Assembly: GCA_021639365.1 (NCBI GenBank) | Contig: JAJXHK010000004.1 | Span: 40,842-104,841, forward strand | DNA: 64,000 bases | Source: Collinsella aerofaciens | Lineage (GTDB): Bacteria > Actinomycetota > Coriobacteriia > Coriobacteriales > Coriobacteriaceae | Direction of reading: 5' to 3' | Shown here: positions 28,764-37,174 of the stretch, piece after piece | Layout of the letters: each line of letters starts with the position of its first letter | Position numbering within the stretch: the first letter of the stretch is position 1 | The notes under the pieces: generated by a model | Databases searched by the model: none | Seen by the model: the letters and a program-made list of their open reading frames with translations, nothing else | Told to the model about the DNA's origin: nothing | Translations under genes and position numbers: made by a program

Positions 28764-28811
28764 TACAATGTCTGCGGCGCGGAACCAGCCTCCCGCGCCG
28801 CTTTTCTTTTT
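28764..28811 (+). terminator. Hairpin with T-tract, preceded by an extended -10 of mnmA
   Basis: GCGGCGCGG (28774-28782) and CCGCGCCGC (28793-28801) form a 9-bp stem followed by TTTTCTTTTTT, a textbook terminator for cysK. Just upstream, TGCTACAAT (hexamer 28764-28769) is an extended -10 with no good -35. If it is the mnmA promoter, transcription would begin at about 28776, at the foot of this hairpin. Confidence 0.7.
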
Positions 28812-28841
28812 TGGCCACATGCCACCAAGGAGAACCTCCCC

Positions 28842-29942
28842 ATGCACAACAAGCGCGTGCTCGTCGCCATGAGCGGCGGCGTCGATTCCAGCGTGACCGC
28901 ATATCTGCTCAAAAGTCAGGGTTACGAATGTGTCGGTGCCACCATGCGCCTCACCTGCCCCGCGCCCGATCCCGCCACGGGCATGAGTAAGGTCGACCGC
29001 GACATCGCCGATGCAAAGGCCGTCGCCGAGCGCCTGGGGATACCCCATCACGTGCTCGACTTGCAGCAAACCTTCGACCGCAACGTTGTCGAGCGTTTTA
29101 TGAACGCCTACCAGGAGGGGCTGACGCCCAATCCGTGCATCATCTGCAACCGCCATATTAAGTTTGGCGCGTTGCTGGATGCGGCGCTGGATATGGGCTG
29201 CGACTACATCGCCACAGGCCACTATGCCAAAACGAGCCAGGCGCCCGATGGCACCTGGCAGCTGCATCGCGGCGAGGACCCCAAAAAGGACCAGAGTTAC
29301 TTTTTGTATTCGCTCACGCAGGAGCGCCTGGCGCACACGATCTTTCCGCTGGCAGGCCTAGACAAAGAGCGCGACGTGCGCCGCATAGCCACCGAGCAGG
29401 GCTTTGTTAACGCCAAGAAGGCCGAAAGCGAGGACATCTGCTTTATTCCAGACGGCGACTACGCGGGCTATATCGAGCGCCGCTGCGGACATGCCGCTGC
29501 ACCGGGCAACATCGTATGGCGCGACGGCAGCGTGGTTGGGCGCCACAACGGCGCGCTGCGCTACACCATCGGCCAGCGTAAGGGCTTGGGCGTCGCGATG
29601 GCGCATCCCGTGTACGTAACGGGTGTCGACGCCGTCAACAACACCGTGCATCTGGGCGAGGCAGAGGACCTGACGGCCACGGCGCTCACGGCCAACGACT
29701 GGATTTGGAGCGCCCCGGCCGACCGCATGGAGGCAGAGCTCGATGCCGGCGGCATTCGCGTGGGCGCCAAGTACCGCTACCGTCAGAAAGACCAGGCAGC
29801 GACCCTTACGCGCGGCGAAGACGGGCAAATGTTGCTGACCTTTGACGAGCCGCAACGAGCCATCGCCCCCGGCCAAGCCGTCGTCGTCTATCGCGACGAC
29901 GTCGTCCTGGGCGGCGGCACCGTTACGGCAGCCATCAAATAG
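28842..29942 (+). CDS. mnmA: tRNA-specific 2-thiouridylase MnmA
   Basis: 366 residues, ATG with AAGGAG upstream. It thiolates U34 of Lys, Glu and Gln tRNAs using ATP and persulfide sulfur. The PP-loop MSGGVDSSVTAYLL is near residue 9. The catalytic cysteines lie in LTPNPCIICNRHIKFG (about 102) and KAESEDICFIPDG (about 200). The C-terminal beta-barrel has GQRKGLGVA and the typical ending. Here the gene follows cysK, so sulfur acquisition and tRNA thiolation are neighbours, though a terminator separates them. Confidence 0.97.
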   Translation: MHNKRVLVAMSGGVDSSVTAYLLKSQGYECVGATMRLTCPAPDPATGMSKVDRDIADAKAVAERLGIPHHVLDLQQTFDRNVVERFMNAYQEGLTPNPCIICNRHIKFGALLDAALDMGCDYIATGHYAKTSQAPDGTWQLHRGEDPKKDQSYFLYSLTQERLAHTIFPLAGLDKERDVRRIATEQGFVNAKKAESEDICFIPDGDYAGYIERRCGHAAAPGNIVWRDGSVVGRHNGALRYTIGQRKGLGVAMAHPVYVTGVDAVNNTVHLGEAEDLTATALTANDWIWSAPADRMEAELDAGGIRVGAKYRYRQKDQAATLTRGEDGQMLLTFDEPQRAIAPGQAVVVYRDDVVLGGGTVTAAIK

Positions 29943-29958
29943 CCCCATCCCCTTTATA

Positions 29959-30026
29959 AGTTGCGGTGAAATAGGGACTGTTTAAGCGTTTAAAACCGCC
30001 AAACAGTCCCTATTTCACCGCAACTT
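29959..30026. repeat. Intergenic palindrome, family A, copy 2
   Basis: The 26-bp perfect arms (29959-29984 and 30001-30026) start AAGTTGCGGTGAAATAGGGA and enclose a 16-base loop. They lie between the convergent mnmA and M42 peptidase genes. The core is shared with 18919-18981. It could act as a bidirectional terminator, although it lacks a clear T-tract. Confidence 0.88.
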
Positions 30027-30078
30027 TGAGAGGACGGCCTCGGTCGGCGCTATTGTGTCAGCCGAGGCCGCTGCATCG

Positions 30079-31107
30079 TTAGCGCTGGACGTAGGCGCGA
30101 ACCAGCTCGTAGGTATTGCGCACACCGTCCATGTGGCTGCGCTCGTAGTTGTGGCTCGCGTACACGCCGGGGCCGATCAGACCATGGCGAATGTCGTAGC
30201 CGGCCGAAAGCGTGGCCTCGACGTCGGAACCGTAATGCGGGTACACGTCGATGGCGTAATCGAGCTCCAGCTCGCGCGCAATATTGGACAGTGTGGTCAC
30301 CAGATCGTAGTTGTAGGGGCCGCCCGAATCCTTGGCGCAAATCGACACCATGCGCTCGGTGCAGCTCAAGTCGTCGCCCACGCAGCCCATGTCAACGCTG
30401 ATCATCTCGCGCGTGTCGGCCGGCACAAAGGCACCGCCGTGGCCAACCTCCTCGTACACGGTAAAGAGCAGCGACACCTTGCGCGAAAGCGTCACCTCGC
30501 CGCCAGCAACGGCGCGGGCCAGGCCCAGCAGAATCGACGCCGACAGCTTGTCATCCAGGAAGCGGCTCTTGATGTAGCCGCTCTCCGTCACCGTGGTACG
30601 CGGATCCATAGCGATGATGTCGCCGGTCTGAATACCCAGCTCGAGCACATCGTCCTTGCTGTCAACGTTCTCGTCGAGCAGGATTTCCATGTTCTTCTCG
30701 ATGGTCTTGACCGGCTCATCGGCCACATGCGCCGAAGGCTCGGTATTGAGGACCACGCCCGTGTAGACATTGCCATCGCGCGTGTAAACGGTGCAGTTCT
30801 CGCCATCAGCCGTGGACCACTGGTGCCCACCGAGCGTCGTGGGGCGCAAGCGACCATTGTCCTTAATGGAGCGCACCATGGCGCCCAGGGTATCGACATG
30901 GCTCGCCAGTACGAGCGGCTCACCCTCGCCACCAAGCTCAACCAACACGTTGCCCTTATTGGAGCGCTCGGGGCCAAAGCCCATATCGCGCAACGTTTCC
31001 ATTAGATAGTCAGTAGCCGCACGGGTATAGCCCGTAGGTGAAGCAATCGAGGTAAGCGCCTTCAACTGGTCAGTAATATAGGAGAGCGTAGAATCCATCT
31101 TGGACAC
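30079..31107 (-). CDS. M42-family metallopeptidase (glutamyl aminopeptidase/endoglucanase-like)
   Basis: About 342 residues. M42 enzymes are cytoplasmic dodecameric aminopeptidases with two metal ions. Metal-binding blocks are visible: LASHVDTLGAMV (His and Asp), SRFLDDKLSASILLGL (bridging Asp), TVYEEVGHGGA (catalytic Glu pair), SVDMGCVGDD and the final His in GVYASHNYERSHMDG. The start is uncertain: GTG 31107 has AAAGGG 8 bases upstream, whereas ATG 31098 and earlier codons are less well spaced. A weak hairpin (GGCCTCGG/CCGAGGCC, 30036-30069) follows the stop. Substrate specificity cannot be told from sequence. Confidence 0.9.
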   Translation of the reverse strand: MSKMDSTLSYITDQLKALTSIASPTGYTRAATDYLMETLRDMGFGPERSNKGNVLVELGGEGEPLVLASHVDTLGAMVRSIKDNGRLRPTTLGGHQWSTADGENCTVYTRDGNVYTGVVLNTEPSAHVADEPVKTIEKNMEILLDENVDSKDDVLELGIQTGDIIAMDPRTTVTESGYIKSRFLDDKLSASILLGLARAVAGGEVTLSRKVSLLFTVYEEVGHGGAFVPADTREMISVDMGCVGDDLSCTERMVSICAKDSGGPYNYDLVTTLSNIARELELDYAIDVYPHYGSDVEATLSAGYDIRHGLIGPGVYASHNYERSHMDGVRNTYELVRAYVQR

Positions 31108-31226
31108 CAAAGTCACCCTTTCATATCGAATTAAACCCACAGCAACAATACCACCGCGAGCCATCTTTTTACCTAGCGAGATGACCCATCGAGCTCGCCA
31201 GGACTGCGCCCGCCACGATAACGAGC

Positions 31227-31356
31227 CGGCGGCCCCCTGCCGTTAGTCCCACAATCTTTCCGCAGGACGGAGGAAGCCCCCGCCGCACGAAGTGCGCAGC
31301 GGGGGCTTCCGACATGTCCGAGGACGATTGTGGGGCTAACGGGCAGGGGCCCGCCG
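31227..31356. repeat. Large nested intergenic palindrome, 130 bp
   Basis: Outer arms 31227-31256 and 31326-31356 match at 28 of 30 positions with one indel and one G-U pair. An inner perfect 12-bp stem GGAAGCCCCCGC/GCGGGGGCTTCC (31272-31283 and 31299-31310) sits at the centre. The pair lies between the M42 peptidase gene and the alcohol dehydrogenase gene on the same strand, ending only 8 bases before the dehydrogenase stop. There is no T-tract, so it is not an ordinary terminator. Confidence 0.85.
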
Positions 31357-31363
31357 AACCAAG

Positions 31364-32530
31364 TTAGGCAGCCGGGCAGATCTTCTTGAAGAGCTCGATG
31401 ACGTCGTCGAGCGTCGCCTCGCGCGGGTTGCCCGGGAAGCAGGCGTCGGCCATGGCGTCCTTGGCCAAGACCTCGATCTCGTCGGCCTTCATGGCCTCGC
31501 AGACGTGCGGGATGTTCACGTCGGCAGAGAGCTGCTTGACGGCGGCGATGGCGGCGTCGGCGGCCTCGTCGGTGCTCATGCCCGTGGTGTCAACGCCCAT
31601 GGCGACGGCAACCTTGGCCAGACGCTCGGCGCAAACCGGCTTGTTGAACTCCATGGCGATCGGCAGCAGCATGGCGCAAGCGACGCCGTGCGGGGTGTCG
31701 TAGTGAGCGGACAGGGTGTGAGCCATGGCATGGTCGATGCCCAGGCCAACGTTGGAGAAGCCCATGCCGGCGACATACTGGCCAAGAGCCATGCCCTCGC
31801 GGCCGGAGCCGGGCTGGCCGGACTTGGCCTCGGCGACGGAGTCGCGCAGGTTCTCGCTGATCAGCTTAATAGCCTCAAAGTGGAACATGTCGGAGAGCTC
31901 CCAAGCGCCCTTGGTAGTGTAGCCCTCGATGGCGTGGGTTAGAGCGTCCATGCCGGTGGAGGCGGTCAGTCCGGCGGGCATGGAAGCCATCATGTCGGGG
32001 TCGACGACAGCGACCTCGGGGGCGTCGTTGGTGTCGACGCACACGAACTTGCGGACCTTCTCGGGGTCGGTGATGACGTAGTTGATGGTCACCTCGGCAG
32101 CAGTACCGGCGGTCGTCGGCACAGCGATGGTGAACACGGCGTGGTTCTTAGTGGGAGCAACGCCCTCGAGGCTGCGGACATCGGCGAACTCGGGGTTGTT
32201 GATGATGATACCGATAGCCTTGGCGGTGTCCATGGAGGAGCCGCCACCGATGGTCACGATAGCGTCAGCCTCGGCGGCCTTGAAGGCCTCGACGCCGTCC
32301 TTGACGTTCTGGATGGTGGGGTTGGGCTTAATCTCGGAGTAGAGGCTCCAAGCGATGCCAGCGGCGTCGAGCTCGTCGGTCACCTTAGCGGTAACGCCAA
32401 ACTTGACCAGGTCGGGGTCGGAGCAGACGAAGATCTTCTTGTAGCCGCGACGCTGGAGCTCGCCGGGGATCTCCTTGATGGCGCCGGAACCATGATAAGA
32501 GATGGTATTGAGAACGAAACGATTAGCCAT
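31364..32530 (-). CDS. Iron-containing alcohol dehydrogenase
   Basis: 388 residues. Group III dehydrogenases of this type interconvert alcohols and aldehydes with NAD(P)H at an iron site. ATG 32530 has GGGAGG upstream. The cofactor motif GGGSSMDTAKAIGI lies near residue 95. Metal ligands are the Asp and His in ASTGMDALTHAIEGY (about 190) and the His residues in IDHAMAHTLSAHYDTPHG (about 255-270). It resembles lactaldehyde reductase or 1,3-propanediol dehydrogenase; the exact substrate is open. It is monocistronic and probably serves fermentative redox balance. Confidence 0.93.
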   Translation of the reverse strand: MANRFVLNTISYHGSGAIKEIPGELQRRGYKKIFVCSDPDLVKFGVTAKVTDELDAAGIAWSLYSEIKPNPTIQNVKDGVEAFKAAEADAIVTIGGGSSMDTAKAIGIIINNPEFADVRSLEGVAPTKNHAVFTIAVPTTAGTAAEVTINYVITDPEKVRKFVCVDTNDAPEVAVVDPDMMASMPAGLTASTGMDALTHAIEGYTTKGAWELSDMFHFEAIKLISENLRDSVAEAKSGQPGSGREGMALGQYVAGMGFSNVGLGIDHAMAHTLSAHYDTPHGVACAMLLPIAMEFNKPVCAERLAKVAVAMGVDTTGMSTDEAADAAIAAVKQLSADVNIPHVCEAMKADEIEVLAKDAMADACFPGNPREATLDDVIELFKKICPAA

Positions 32531-32651
32531 TGATAGCCTCCCATCGTGTGCGGGGCACCCATTACGCCCCACGCTATGAGTCCCATCCTAACGCTTTTGA
32601 AACAAAAAACACGTGAGAACGTCAAAATTGTTAAAGCGTTTCAACAGAAGA

Positions 32652-32692
32652 TGAAAAATAATGCGGCGAAGGGACAGCCCCTTTGCCGCATT
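32652..32692 (-). terminator. Rho-independent terminator of the DUF1275 gene
   Basis: On the minus strand AATGCGGCAAAGGG pairs with CCCTTCGCCGCATT (arms ending 32692 and 32660, one G-U pair), and ATTTTTCATC follows. Confidence 0.85.
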
Positions 32693-32695
32693 CGG

Positions 32696-33412
32696 TTACT
32701 TTCGACAGCCCTCTTTCCAAGCCTCGGCTGCAACCTTCCAGCGAAAACGCAAGTCGCGCTCGCGGTCGATGAACATGATGGCAAACGCAACAAACAGCAG
32801 CACGCTCGCCACCGCAATGGCGTACAGGCCCATGCGTTCAATGCACCAGTTGCCCAACACGGCGCCAAACACAAAGGTAAAGATCACGCCAAAGTACAGC
32901 AGGCCGTTTTCCAAAAAGCCGCGCCTGTGGGTGATGATGTAATCGTCCACGTTTTGCAGCGCGTTGCGCAAGTTGCCGATGCACATGGTCGTGGCGATGC
33001 CGTGACCGTGGATCTTGCGGAAGCTCTCGACCTGCATACCGCAGGCAAACGAAGTGAGGCAGTTGGCGAGCAGGTTGAAATCGCCACCGGGAATAAAGCT
33101 CACGCCCAGCAAGATAACGGCTTCAAAGAACACCGTCACCTGGCGCCAGTGAATCACACTGCCAAACCGCTCGTGAACCAGGTCGGCAAGCATAATGCCC
33201 ACGGCAAACGACACCACGGGAAAGAAATAGCGTCCCGCCAGAGCCCAGTTGCCCTCCGAGATGCTCACGCCCACGAGCAGGATGTTGCCCGTCTGCGCGT
33301 TGGCGAAAACATGGTCGCGCCCAATGTACGAATAAACGTCCATAAAGCCACCGGCGAGCGCCAGGATAATGCCCAGTTCGATGGACTCCGATATCTGTTT
33401 GGCACGCTGCAT
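32696..33412 (-). CDS. YoaK/DUF1275-family membrane protein
   Basis: 238 residues. ATG 33412 is preceded by AAGGAGG about 10 bases away; the open frame upstream is not coding. Six hydrophobic segments are visible, the first containing the family motif ALAGGFMDVYSYIGRDHVFANAQTGN, then FPVVSFAVGIMLADL, FFEAVILLGVSFI, CLTSFACGMQVESFRKIHG, LLYFGVIFTFVFGAVLG and AIAVASVLLFVAFAIMF. DUF1275 proteins are predicted inner-membrane transporters of unknown substrate. It is transcribed divergently from the YgiQ gene. Confidence 0.9.
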   Translation of the reverse strand: MQRAKQISESIELGIILALAGGFMDVYSYIGRDHVFANAQTGNILLVGVSISEGNWALAGRYFFPVVSFAVGIMLADLVHERFGSVIHWRQVTVFFEAVILLGVSFIPGGDFNLLANCLTSFACGMQVESFRKIHGHGIATTMCIGNLRNALQNVDDYIITHRRGFLENGLLYFGVIFTFVFGAVLGNWCIERMGLYAIAVASVLLFVAFAIMFIDRERDLRFRWKVAAEAWKEGCRK

Positions 33413-33593
33413 CGTCGTGCATCCTCCTTGTTGACGACTCTCTCGTGCGTTGGCGGACATATAGCCACCGTTCATACTGTAACCCATTGACAACATGGCG
33501 CGCCCACGAGACGGGTCTCCCAATGCGCAGATACACAGTCTGGAAACAAACGACACCTGCATCGACGCGCCGATCCGCCAGCTCGTGTACTCC

Positions 33594-33634
33594 ACCAGTC
33601 TTTTTAGCCCCGTCCCAAAAAGACTGGTTACAAT
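33594..33634. promoter_or_regulatory. Perfect 12-bp palindrome abutting a -10 hexamer upstream of the YgiQ gene
   Basis: ACCAGTCTTTTT (33594-33605) and AAAAAGACTGGT (33617-33628) are perfectly complementary around an 11-base centre. TACAAT (33629-33634) follows immediately and is a good -10 about 30 bases before the GTG start; no good -35 is present because the palindrome occupies that place. Confidence 0.6.
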
Positions 33635-33665
33635 TACGTGCAGCATACAGACACCGGGAGGGATC

Positions 33666-35813
33666 GTGGCAAAAAAGCCTCAGCACGCTCAGAACAGCCA
33701 ACGCGGACAGCAGGGCAAACAGGGCCAGCAGCAAAAGCGCGGCGGCAAGGCGCAGGCCACGGTCGCCCGCACCAAGCATTCCCAAGCGACGCCCGCCCGC
33801 CCCTGGCGACCGGGCCGCGACAAGTTCCTCCCCGTCAGCCGCGCCGACATGGGTACGCGTGGCTGGGACCAGTGCGACTTTGTCTACATCTGCGGCGATG
33901 CCTACGTGGACCATCCGAGCTTTGGCATGGCCATCATCAGCCGCGTGCTCGATGCGCATGGCTACAAGGTGGGTATCATCTGCCAGCCCGACTGGACCGA
34001 CCCCGCCAGCATCACCGTGCTCGGCGAGCCGCGCCTGGGCTTTTTGGTCAGCGCCGGCAACATGGACTCCATGGTCAACCACTATTCGGTGACCAAGCAC
34101 CGCCGCCATACCGACGCCTATACCCCCGGTGGCGAGGAGGGGCGCCGTCCCAACCGAGCCGTCACGGTCTACGGCAACCTCATCCGCCAGACGTTCAAGG
34201 ACGCCCCCATCATCATCGGCGGCATCGAGGCAAGCCTGCGTCGCCTGGCCCACTACGACTACTGGCAGGACAAGCTCAAGCGCTCGGTACTGCTCGACTC
34301 GGGCGCCGACATCCTCATCTACGGCATGGGCGAGCACGCGATTGTCGAGATCGCCGACGCGCTCGACGCGGGACTGCCCGTCGACCAGATCACCTATATC
34401 AACGGCACCGTTTACCGCACGGGGTCGCTCGACGAGGTCTACGACTACGACCTGCTGCCCAGCTGGGACGACCTTACCGCCGACAAGCTCAACTACGCGC
34501 GCAGCTTTAACGTGCAACAGCAGAACATGGACCCCATCACCGGGCATCGCCTGGTAGAGCCCTACCCCAACGGCGTGTTCGTGGTGCAGAACCCGCCGTC
34601 GGCGACGTTGACGACCGACGAGATGGACGAGGTGGCCGAGCTCCCCTACGCACGCGATTGGCATCCCGACTACGACGCAGCGGGCGGCGTGCCGGCCTTT
34701 GCCGAGATCAAGTTTTCCATTAGCTCCAACCGCGGCTGTTTTGGCGAGTGCTCGTTTTGCGCCCTCACCTTCCACCAGGGACGCGTGCTGCAGATGCGCA
34801 GCCACGACTCGATCATGCGCGAGGCCGAGCTGCTCACGCGCGATCCCGAGTTTAAGGGCTACATCAACGATGTGGGTGGACCAACGGCCAACTTTAGCCG
34901 TCCCGCCTGCGACAAGCAGCTCAAGCACGGCGTGTGCAAGAACAAGCGCTGCCTATGGCCGAGCGTGTGCAAGAACATGGTGGTCGACGAGAGCGGCTAC
35001 ACGCAGCTGTTGCGCGACCTGCGCCAGCTGCCGGGCGTCAAAAAGGTCTTCGTGCGCAGCGGCATTCGCTTTGACTACACCATGGCCGATGCCTCGGACG
35101 AGTTTTTACGCGAGCTGCTGGAACACCATGTCTCGGGCCAGCTACGCGTAGCGCCCGAGCACGTGAGCGACGCGGTGCTGTCCGTGATGGGCAAGCCGAG
35201 CCGCGCCGTCTACGACGCGTTCTGCCGTAAATTTGAACGCCTGAACCGTGAATACGGACTCAAGCAGTACGTGGTGCCGTATCTGATCTCGAGCCATCCC
35301 GGCTCGACGATGAAGGAGGCCGTGGACCTTGCCGAGGCCGTGCGCGACATGGGCTACATGCCCGAGCAGGTGCAAGACTTCTACCCCACCCCGTCCACCA
35401 TGTCGACCTGCATGTACTACACCGGCGTGGATCCGCGCACCATGGAGCCGATCTATGTGGCGCGCGACCCGCACGAAAAGGCCATGCAGCGTGCGCTCAT
35501 CCAGTATCGCAAGCCCGAGAACTATAAGCTCGTGCGCGAGGCGCTGGAAAAAGCCGGACGTCGTGACCTGATCGGCTACACCAAACACTGTCTAATCCGC
35601 CCCGTGCCGCCGCGCCCGGGCGAGACGCCTGCTGGCGGTGGGCATGGCACCGGCAAGAAGGGCGGCAAGGCCCACGGTGGCACTGGCGGCGCTGGCAAGG
35701 GGCCCAAGGGCAGCAAGGGGCACGGCGGCATGTCGCGTGCACAGAACACTGCCGGGCGCAACCGTGCAGCTCAGGGGCGTCAGGGTGCCAACGGAGGCGG
35801 TCGCCGCAACTAG
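33666..35813 (+). CDS. YgiQ-family radical SAM protein
   Basis: 715 residues. The start is a GTG with GGGAGG four bases upstream. After a basic Gln/Lys-rich N-terminal tail (residues 1-50) comes the YgiQ domain (FLPVSRADMGTRGWDQCDFVYICGDAYVDHPSF, a cobalamin-binding-like fold). The radical SAM cluster motif is CFGECSFCALTFHQGR (CxxxCxxC, about residue 355), followed by DVGGPTANFSRP and FYPTPSTMSTCMYYTG. A Gly/Lys-rich tail (GGKAHGGTGGAGKGPKG) ends the protein. Substrate and reaction of this widespread family are unknown. Its stop and the stop of the convergent CPBP gene share the same four bases, CTAG. Confidence 0.93.
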   Translation: MAKKPQHAQNSQRGQQGKQGQQQKRGGKAQATVARTKHSQATPARPWRPGRDKFLPVSRADMGTRGWDQCDFVYICGDAYVDHPSFGMAIISRVLDAHGYKVGIICQPDWTDPASITVLGEPRLGFLVSAGNMDSMVNHYSVTKHRRHTDAYTPGGEEGRRPNRAVTVYGNLIRQTFKDAPIIIGGIEASLRRLAHYDYWQDKLKRSVLLDSGADILIYGMGEHAIVEIADALDAGLPVDQITYINGTVYRTGSLDEVYDYDLLPSWDDLTADKLNYARSFNVQQQNMDPITGHRLVEPYPNGVFVVQNPPSATLTTDEMDEVAELPYARDWHPDYDAAGGVPAFAEIKFSISSNRGCFGECSFCALTFHQGRVLQMRSHDSIMREAELLTRDPEFKGYINDVGGPTANFSRPACDKQLKHGVCKNKRCLWPSVCKNMVVDESGYTQLLRDLRQLPGVKKVFVRSGIRFDYTMADASDEFLRELLEHHVSGQLRVAPEHVSDAVLSVMGKPSRAVYDAFCRKFERLNREYGLKQYVVPYLISSHPGSTMKEAVDLAEAVRDMGYMPEQVQDFYPTPSTMSTCMYYTGVDPRTMEPIYVARDPHEKAMQRALIQYRKPENYKLVREALEKAGRRDLIGYTKHCLIRPVPPRPGETPAGGGHGTGKKGGKAHGGTGGAGKGPKGSKGHGGMSRAQNTAGRNRAAQGRQGANGGGRRN

Positions 35814-36721
35814 GGCAGCGGCGCGCTCGCTGCGCCCATCCCACACGCGTGGCGCAGCGAGCGCATAGCCTCAACGAGGATGACGCCGGCGATAGCGACC
35901 GTGATTACCACGTCGAGCGGTGTGTTCACAAACCACAACAGACCCATCAGGTACGACCCGGCGTTAAAGGCAAAGTGCAGCATAATCGTATAGCGAAGCT
36001 TTCCGGTGGTCACGAGCACCCAACCAAAAATGATGCCCGCGGCACCCGCATAGCAGCCCTGCACCCAGTTCATGTGCATAAAGCCAAAGATGGCCGCCTG
36101 CAGCACGATTGCCGCGGCGATACCCCGCGCGCTCGGGGCCGCCCAGGGTACCATGGCGCCGTCCTGCGCGCTCGCACGACGCCGCCGCTTCCAAAGTGGG
36201 CGACATTGGGGGTTAAACGCCCGGAGTGAAAACTCAAAGATGATGCCGCGTACCAGGAGCTCTTCACAAAACGGAGCGCCGAGCACCGTGGTCAGGACGG
36301 CAAGAAGGTTGGTATCGCCCAAGCCTGTTTCCTCGACGAGCTCGCTATAGTCCGCCGCAACCTCGGGCAGCAGCGACAGCACGCCGTCGCATAGGTAGCT
36401 AATGACCACCTGCATGGATAGGCCGATCACGACAACGCATGCGATGCGCTTCCATGCAGCATTTGCTCCCCCGCCGAGCGGGCGTTCACCTTGCCGGCGC
36501 GCCATGAAGGAGCGGGGCCATAGATAGCGCCACCACAGCAGCGCCATCAAAAACGACGCCGTCTGAGCGGCAGCCTGGAACCATTGGATATCGAGGTTGT
36601 CGATCGGGAAACCCGTCAGTGCCGACACGATGTCCAGCGCGGAGAACAAAACAATGCTCAGGGCAATATCGGCGGCGACGACACCAAAACAGGCAAGCGC
36701 CCAAACCAGCGCATTGAGCAT
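35810..36721 (-). CDS. CPBP-family intramembrane metalloprotease
   Basis: 303 residues. ATG 36721 has GAGGAGG upstream. Eight or so hydrophobic segments are visible. The CPBP (Abi/CAAX protease) motifs are FCEELLVRGIIFEFSLRAF (EExxxR, about residue 155), IFGFMHMNWVQG (FxxxH) and ILHF-like MLHFAFNAGSYLMGLLWF. Such proteins include Rce1-like CAAX proteases and bacteriocin self-immunity proteins; with no bacteriocin gene nearby the role here is open. It converges with, and overlaps by four bases, the YgiQ gene. Confidence 0.9.
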   Translation of the reverse strand: MLNALVWALACFGVVAADIALSIVLFSALDIVSALTGFPIDNLDIQWFQAAAQTASFLMALLWWRYLWPRSFMARRQGERPLGGGANAAWKRIACVVVIGLSMQVVISYLCDGVLSLLPEVAADYSELVEETGLGDTNLLAVLTTVLGAPFCEELLVRGIIFEFSLRAFNPQCRPLWKRRRRASAQDGAMVPWAAPSARGIAAAIVLQAAIFGFMHMNWVQGCYAGAAGIIFGWVLVTTGKLRYTIMLHFAFNAGSYLMGLLWFVNTPLDVVITVAIAGVILVEAMRSLRHACGMGAASAPLP

Positions 36722-36755
36722 GCCAACCTCCTCAAAACCCGGCACTTAGGGACAG

Positions 36756-36959
36756 TCATTGTTGATGAGAATCGGGCGCAGTGCCAAAAGCCCCGCTCGG
36801 CGAGATGTCGAACGGGAAGGTGCCGCAGCGATTGAACGCGGCGATAAACATGCGGATGGCGTTGGACGGCGTGGTGCCCACGAGCTGGGTTGCCGCCGCG
36901 AAGGCTGCCTTCTCCTCGGGCAAGACCTTCGCGACAACCGGGGTCATGTGTTCTGCCAT
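36756..36959 (-). CDS. DinJ/RelB-like antitoxin, apparently orphan
   Basis: 67 residues, ATG with AAGGAAG upstream. The pattern LPEEKAAFAAATQLVGTTPSNAIRMFIAAFNRCGTFPFDI matches the ribbon-helix-helix DinJ/RelB family (typically ...GlspsdAIrmFl...PFei). These antitoxins bind DNA and neutralise a RelE/YafQ-type mRNA interferase encoded just downstream. Here only 34 bases separate its stop from the next gene, a CPBP protease, so no cognate toxin is present at this locus. It may be a remnant, an anti-addiction protein or a stand-alone regulator. A candidate operator lies upstream at 37074-37102. Confidence 0.75.
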   Translation of the reverse strand: MAEHMTPVVAKVLPEEKAAFAAATQLVGTTPSNAIRMFIAAFNRCGTFPFDISPSGAFGTAPDSHQQ

Positions 36960-37073
36960 GGCGCTTCCTTTTTGAAACGACGGTAGTGCGGATAGATGCG
37001 GGCCACGCGGCTGGGCGACGGGCTGTGAAGGCAACCCGATTGGCCCGCATCCGGAGTTTGTTTCTGCTGCGTT

Positions 37074-37102
37074 GGTATTACTTGGTATTCCTAAGTATTA
37101 CC
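37074..37102 (-). promoter_or_regulatory. Candidate operator of the DinJ-like protein
   Basis: On the minus strand three AATAC repeats occur at exact 10-base intervals, and the whole 29 bp is also an imperfect palindrome (GGTATTACTT/AAGTATTACC, one mismatch). Helical-repeat spacing is typical of ribbon-helix-helix sites. It lies about 115 bases upstream of the gene. Confidence 0.5.
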
Positions 37103-37174
37103 CCGCAGATAGAATAGCACACCCGACCCCATGGGGGCGGAGGAAAACGAATCATTTTGTTGCTGAGTAGGTAT

